A program made the position numbers and the translations under genes. A stretch of 64,000 nucleotides of DNA from Nectonema munidae (lineage: Eukaryota; Nematomorpha; Nectonematoida; Nectonematidae): the NCBI GenBank assembly GCA_030549495.1, contig JAUIRK010000671.1, positions 45,559 to 109,558 of the forward strand, given 5' to 3'. Below are positions 59,221 through 64,000 of the stretch, piece by piece (the stretch's first letter is position 1; each line of letters starts with the position of its first letter). The notes beneath the pieces are model-generated. The model saw only the letters and a list, made by a program, of their open reading frames with translations, searched no databases and was not told the origin of the DNA.

Positions 59221-60149
59221 TTTTTCCTTAACTTTTTTCTGAGAAGAAAATATTTTGATCACGGTTTTTGAATTCGAGTATTTAATTATGCGACATATTG
59301 AAATCGGACACAATTTTATCCGAAACGAATGTGAGCGGAATAATATGAATACTTGATATTTTATTTCAAATATTTAGCGCTATCTATGCGTCCATAGAAA
59401 ATAACTGAAGAGCTATATTTAAAAAGAAGCGTTTAAAATTTATAACGGAGGCTTGAAAAAGATGGCAAAACTCGGGCAAGAAAAGGATTGCAGATAGAGT
59501 CGCGTTTTCTTTTAAGTAAACGCTTGACTCCATAGATATGGGCGTTGAATCTAAAACAAAAGCAGCTTTGCTTAGTTGTGTGAATGTTTGACTTATAGAA
59601 AATCGTTTTCTCAAAACTCCCTAAAGTGTGGCTTATCGAATGAAACGGTACCATCGCATCAACAATATCTACTAGTATAGTAACTTTACTATTATTAACT
59701 TAACTTCCTTACCTTTCAAAATGAATCAATGATAACGCAATAGCAAAAAGGTCATTTATATATAACGTACTGAAAAATGTAAAGTTAACCTATTAGATTC
59801 ATTGATATATAAAAGTTTTATATCATTTTAATGCAATCTATGGATAGTAAGAAAAAATTAAATGTTCTGTTTACTTCTTAAATTACTTTAAATCAAGAGC
59901 AATATAACAGGAATAATTCAAGTTCGCAAAGCAGGATGTTTCGAAGGAGAAGGAATCTTGTGAAAAGCAGGAGTCAGATGCAGAAAAGAAATGTCTACCT
60001 CTAACTCCTAAAATAAAATAGTGAGCTATAATTTTCGTTGTTTACCTTTTTATTGTTTTTTTCGCCGATACACAAATGCATTTCAATTCTTCAAGTACTA
60101 ACCCTTAAATGTTATGCGGTATTAACTTATTTGAATCTATGAGTATAAG
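59221..60149. other. Gene-free stretch between the twin MITEs
   Basis: Two overlapping minus-strand open frames (59614-59384 and 59654-59433) of about 75 residues in a slightly less AT-rich segment; neither matches a known family. Nothing else is recognised. Confidence 0.35.
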
Positions 60150-60157
60150 GACTAAAC

Positions 60158-60476
60158 AAGATGTTCGGATATCTGCATGCGCAAAATATTTTACATCCTC
60201 ATCCACGGATTATTAAAGTCTCAACATCCGCATCCGCAATTTTTAAAACATTTTATCCCGCAAAATTTTTTTTGGAATTTTCCAATTTTTACTTTATCCA
60301 AAATTTTTATAAGTATTTCTTTATGATAACACATATACATTGACGTCCTTCTCTTAAAATTTTAAGAAGTATAAGACTTGCTTAAAAAATTAATTCTGAT
60401 ATCAGCATCCGATAGGCTGTCAAATTTGATATCCGCATCCGCGAATACAAAAAATTTCACATCCAATACATCTCTA
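60158..60476. mobile_element. hAT-type MITE with GCGGATGCGGAT motifs, copy 2 (inverted)
   Basis: 319 bp, opposite orientation to 58901-59212. The perfect 8-bp target duplication GACTAAAC lies at 60150-60157 and 60477-60484. The right end CCAATACATCTCTA matches the left end of copy 1 as reverse complement; the left end is slightly eroded. Confidence 0.9.
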
Positions 60477-60484
60477 GACTAAAC

Positions 60485-61989
60485 ACATCTACTACCCATC
60501 AATGATGATGAATTTAGGTTACTCTTTTTCTTCTTCATTTTGCCTAGGCATATTTATTATATTTTTACGCTTAAGGTAAAAAAACAGTCTAATTCGGTTT
60601 ATAACATCTTATTTTTCATTTTTAAAAAATATTATTAAAATTAAAAAATCTTCATTTTATTGATTGGTTTGTTTATAACAAATGCTTTTCAAAATGGGGA
60701 AGTGTCTCAAAACGGCGCTTTAAAATTCTTTGGAGCGCTTTGAAAAGTAACGATTAACAAGTATTAGGTATAAAAAAATGTTTCTTGATTGAAAAAAAGG
60801 AAAATTTTTGTATGATTGCAAAATTTATTTTGGAAAAAAATTTATCTAAGTAGCTATAAATGTTGGATATAAAAAAAAGTTTAAATTCTCTTCCCACTGT
60901 TAGGAAATGACGAAAATGTTTTAAATCTTTTTCACAGACTGCAAGGCAGAAAATACATTTATTGATGTAAATTAAAATTTTAAGTAAATAAAGAAAGTGT
61001 ATAGAAAATGTGATATCAGAATTAATTTCAGTAAAATCAAAGCGAACATTTAAATTTGGAAGATAAATAACAAACATAAGTGTCAGATGGAAGCATATAC
61101 CTTTTTTTATTCTATTTTATAAATGAGCGGTGTTTCCTTGAAATACTCTTGTCTAAAGGGGTGTTTCTTTGAAAATGTCTTCTAAGAGCGCGTTGAGTAG
61201 AAAAAGTAGAGGAAACACTGGTTTAAACTATATTCTATATAAGTATTAAACTTCAAAAATGTTTGTTCATAATAAGAACAGAGTTTCATGGCTCTAATTT
61301 GCTCAAGCTATATCTGAATACAAATAATGCAAAAAGAATGGGATCCAAAGTTGTGTGGCTATTGGGAATCAGATTTCTGTAGATTGGATTCAGAGTCGAA
61401 TCTTTGTAAGAACTTGGAGCAGTTCTACAATAATACGATTATTAACCTTTTGACGACAAAATTTTTTCAGAGCTTTCATTTTCAATAAAATGAAATCTAT
61501 TTAAAGAAGAGGCCTTTAATTTCTTGGTATACCGATGTCACACTGGTCCTCAAAGCGTTAGAGTTTAGACACTGATCCTCAAAGTGTTAATTTTTTAATT
61601 GGAAGAGAAAAACATAAGCACCCCGTTTTACATAAGGGTATTAACTGTCCGAATTATTTGAGCCAGATTCCTACACTCGTTGTCGATTCCTTTTTAAGTC
61701 TGCTTTTTCAAGCTTTTAACCCTCTTTAGCAAAATGGGTCACTAATGAGCGATAAAACAAAAATCTGCTTTAAGTTATATGAAAATTCTTTGAAAAAGAA
61801 AGGCCGGTGAAAGGAAAAAAAGAAAGCAAATATCCCTAAAAAAGGAAAATAAATCTTCTAGCATTTTTTTCTTTTCATCTGAGCCCCCTAGTTCTATTTG
61901 GCTGAGTCTCGTAGCACTTCATTTTTTAGCTCACTTCCGCATATTTAGTCCTTCTGCCTTTCAGCAGATTTGTAAGGCGAAGTAAAATT
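60485..61989. other. Gene-free stretch with a decayed TTAA MITE
   Basis: No gene is recognised. About 61443-61560 resembles the CCCTTTGAGTACC MITE of DERA intron 2 (TTAACCTTTTGACGAC at 61441, CACTGGTCCTCAAAGCG near 61540), followed by a short extra copy of its end (CACTGATCCTCAAAGTG at about 61570). Confidence 0.45.
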
Positions 61990-62620
61990 AATTATACACC
62001 ATCATTTCATCTTTTTCCCTCGATGTTTAACAATTTGAGCATTCTTTTTGAATTTCTGTTATTCTTGTGCTATACAATTATTTGAACTTTTTGAATTTTT
62101 CCAATTCAAACCTATGAAAATGTTAGAAAAATTAATCAATTTGCCTTTCTTTTTGAACGAATTTGGAAAACGTAAAGCAAACGAATTTTAAGAATTATAT
62201 CCTCAACTTTTTGAATGATATAAAATTTTGGAAACAAAATATCATAGAAATTGTGTTGAATAATGGTAAGTTGTCGGTAATATTTTTTTGTTCTTTTTTT
62301 CAAAATTATCCAGCTTTCTTTTACATGATTTTTATGTATTTATCTAATGCTGCTGAATGGAGAATATTTTGCAAACTTGACCCTAAAAAAATATGACATT
62401 CAGAAGAGTTTGTCTTTGAAAAGAAGTTTTGATAAGATAAAATCACCTTTTTCAACAGCTATTTTACCGGACGATACCAAATTTGATGGAAAAGTCACAA
62501 TTTAGAGCAACTACACAAGGAGGATGAAAAGTTTGAAAAAATTACAAGAACAGAGTACGAAGTGTAACGTTCGCTTACATGCTGAGAGAAAAAATGATTT
62601 AAAATATTTATCTTAAAATT
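61990..62620 (+). mobile_element. piggyBac transposase C-terminal fossil, copy 2 of first lineage
   Basis: WRIFCKLDPKK (about 62362-62394) parallels VFCKIDPNNK in the 28675 copy; LPDDTKFDGK (near 62468) parallels LPEDVRFDQK; and a TKCNVRLHAER-type tail (near 62560) parallels the 28675 copy's end. The order and spacing agree, so both derive from one family. Stops and frameshifts are frequent. Confidence 0.7.
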
Positions 62621-62629
62621 AAAACGGCT

Positions 62630-63140
62630 TGTTTTATTTTTCATTAAGAATTTTGGTATGAAAATTTTACTTGAAAACTCTTAACGTTTGTCAAAAAATT
62701 ATCATTTCCAGAAATACCCACAAAGATAAATCAATCTGATTTTTCTAGGTTCATATATAAAATGTTCTTACAATGTTTTCACACGAAACGGTTTTAAGAA
62801 GATTCAGACAAGACACTTCAACGCGATAATCTTTTAACTTGTAAAAGAATGCGTGTTTGGTTTTTGAGTCAAAAAGTGTTTTCAAACTTTTTTCGAAAGA
62901 CTTGAGCTTTTAAATCAGTTTATAGGTTATTATAGCCCAAAATTTCAGGGTTACCATTTACAAAAGTGGTCGTCATTGATTTCTAAATGAACCGAGTAAT
63001 TAATAATATGTCTATTGGTAATAATTGCAAATAATATGCCAATTGGTTGAGTAAGTGTTTTTAAATGTACTTTGTTTGAAAAGACTGTGGCTGATAGATT
63101 TTCTGTATTCACATCCAAAATACTTTTATTGACTTAAAAA
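62630..63140. other. Gene-free stretch downstream of the GPx-like gene
   Basis: AT-rich, no recognisable gene or repeat. Confidence 0.4.
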
Positions 63141-63144
63141 GAGA

Positions 63145-63788
63145 TTACAAGATTAACAGGAGAAAGGTAAATCTAAAGAAAGGAAAATGCAAATTATAAA
63201 GTATATCAAAGTTCGTCTTCAACCCCGGTAGCAGCATCCTTTCAAGCTCTGCAATGATGTCATTCTTGAAGGACAAGGGATAGGTGGTTGAGGAGTATCT
63301 CTTGACGGGGATGCCATTTCGCGAGATTAAAAATCTTGGAAAAAATTCCACTTTATGCTATCCGTTATAGTGCCATGCAAAGTCGACTTCAAAAAGGTAT
63401 ACAACGGCGCCTCATTCTTGCCATTCACATCGATTTTGTCGAATAGTGCAAATTTAACGTTTCTCGCCAAACAAAAGCCATTTATTTCTTCATTATCGCC
63501 AGGCTCCTGAGATCCAAATTGATTGCAGGGAAAGGCCAAAATTTGGAATTTGCGTTTGGATAAATTCATCGTATAATTCGTTCAATTCTTTCATAATGGC
63601 TCTTGGTGAAACCGCACTTGCTCGCAACATTAATGACAAGGACAAAGCCTTTGTAAGCAGACAAACTCACAGGCTTCTTGTTTATGTCCATAACAGTGAA
63701 GTCAAATATAGTCTTACTCATGTGGTAGAATTCCTTGGTGCAGAATGCAAATAAAAAGAATAATAATTAAAGGCTTGGCAAACATCAT
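63145..63788 (-). pseudogene. Secreted glutathione peroxidase-like gene with interrupted frame
   Basis: A thiol peroxidase of the GPx family, which reduces hydroperoxides with glutathione or thioredoxin. On the minus strand it starts at ATG 63788 or 63785 with a signal-peptide-like MMFAKPLIIILFICIL. The conserved blocks follow: KTIFDFTVMDINKKPVSL, NVASKCGFTKSHY (peroxidatic Cys, not selenocysteine), [24 protein letters not shown] (catalytic Gln), SIKWNF (Trp and Asn) and NGIPVKRYSSTTYPLS. Four one-base frame changes separate these blocks (near 63735, 63592, 63558 and 63345, the last in a T run), yet no conserved residue is lost. Either a very young pseudogene or uncorrected assembly indels; the two other well-identified genes here (EMC8/9, DERA) have none. 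No intron is needed to explain the gene. Confidence 0.85.
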
Positions 63789-63914
63789 AATGCACAAGCT
63801 AATCAAAATACGAATAAAGAATAAGAGCAAAGATATACAACTAAACAACAAAAAACATATCCTTCAAAAAACTAATTTCATTATGTAAAATGGTAAATTC
63901 TCTTGTATTCGACC

Positions 63915-64000
63915 ATCATCACTGACCGAAAATCATCATCATCATCCATTCGCTCTAATGAGCAGGTCTTTGTCCTGGCGAGAGCCAAGGTCGACCTTGA
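63915..64000 (-). mobile_element. Possible LINE or SINE 3' end with (ATG)n tail
   Basis: The minus strand reads a SLERMDDDDDF-like end, as seen at the 3' ends of some RTE-type elements, with an (ATC)n/(GAT)n run at 63931-63947. A 14-bp perfect palindrome CAAGGTCGACCTTG closes the window (63986-63999). Only the edge is visible, so the assignment is weak. Confidence 0.3.

Overview
The window is AT-rich, intron-bearing eukaryotic DNA. It holds four recognisable host genes in a dense field of transposon fossils. GT-AG introns (some only about 50 bp), long AT-rich spacers, hAT (ZBED5/Buster-like), piggyBac, CR1-like and RTE-like LINE and BEL/Pao remnants together suggest an arthropod. A crustacean such as a parasitic copepod is a guess only. 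There are no bacterial features, CRISPR arrays or rRNA genes.

Region 1 (1 to about 23965) is one giant imperfect palindrome. A left arm (about 129-11939) and an inverted right arm (about 12151-23965) flank a non-symmetric 211-bp spacer. The arms look about 99% alike by eye, with substitutions, homopolymer-length changes and one 12-nt indel. Each arm carries the same 5'-truncated CR1-like LINE at mirrored positions with the same reading-frame break, a ~150-bp minisatellite array, two tandem copies of a dispersed repeat starting CAGGGGC, and long G/C homopolymers. No host gene was found in the arms.

Region 2 (23966-31170) holds a second ~148-bp minisatellite array, a MITE with terminal inverted repeats and internal tandem copies (25531-25886), two extra partial copies of palindrome-arm modules (25890-26460 and about 30570-31160) and a decayed piggyBac transposase (about 28675-30080).

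Region 3 (31171-43000) has a TTAA-flanked MITE (31695-31822), a divergent four-exon eL20/RPL18A-like gene on the minus strand (33253-34121), long gene-free AT-rich DNA, a hAT transposase of the ZBED5 type with a left terminal repeat (37137-39411), and a BEL/Pao LTR-retrotransposon fossil (about 40430-42910) into which an RTE-like LINE tail inserted with a 16-bp target duplication.

Region 4 (43000-51640) is the host-gene island: EMC8/9 (43363-43950, plus, single exon) and DERA (46307-51630, minus, three exons). The DERA introns carry several MITEs, one of them ending only a few bases from the exon-1 splice donor.

Region 5 (51640-64000) is again transposon-rich: two hAT C-terminal fragments, an RTE-like tail, TTAA-type MITEs, a tRNA-like sequence, a lone copy of the palindrome's dispersed repeat (56940-57432), a second piggyBac lineage on the minus strand (about 57540-58470), twin inverted hAT MITEs with perfect 8-bp target duplications (58901-59212 and 60158-60476) and a fragment of the first piggyBac family (about 61990-62620). 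It ends with a secreted glutathione peroxidase-like gene on the minus strand (63145-63788) whose frame is interrupted several times.

The host genes do not form a pathway: EMC8/9 acts in membrane-protein insertion, DERA in deoxynucleoside catabolism, eL20 in the ribosome and GPx in peroxide removal. The most unusual feature is the 24-kb palindrome with its shared fossil content.
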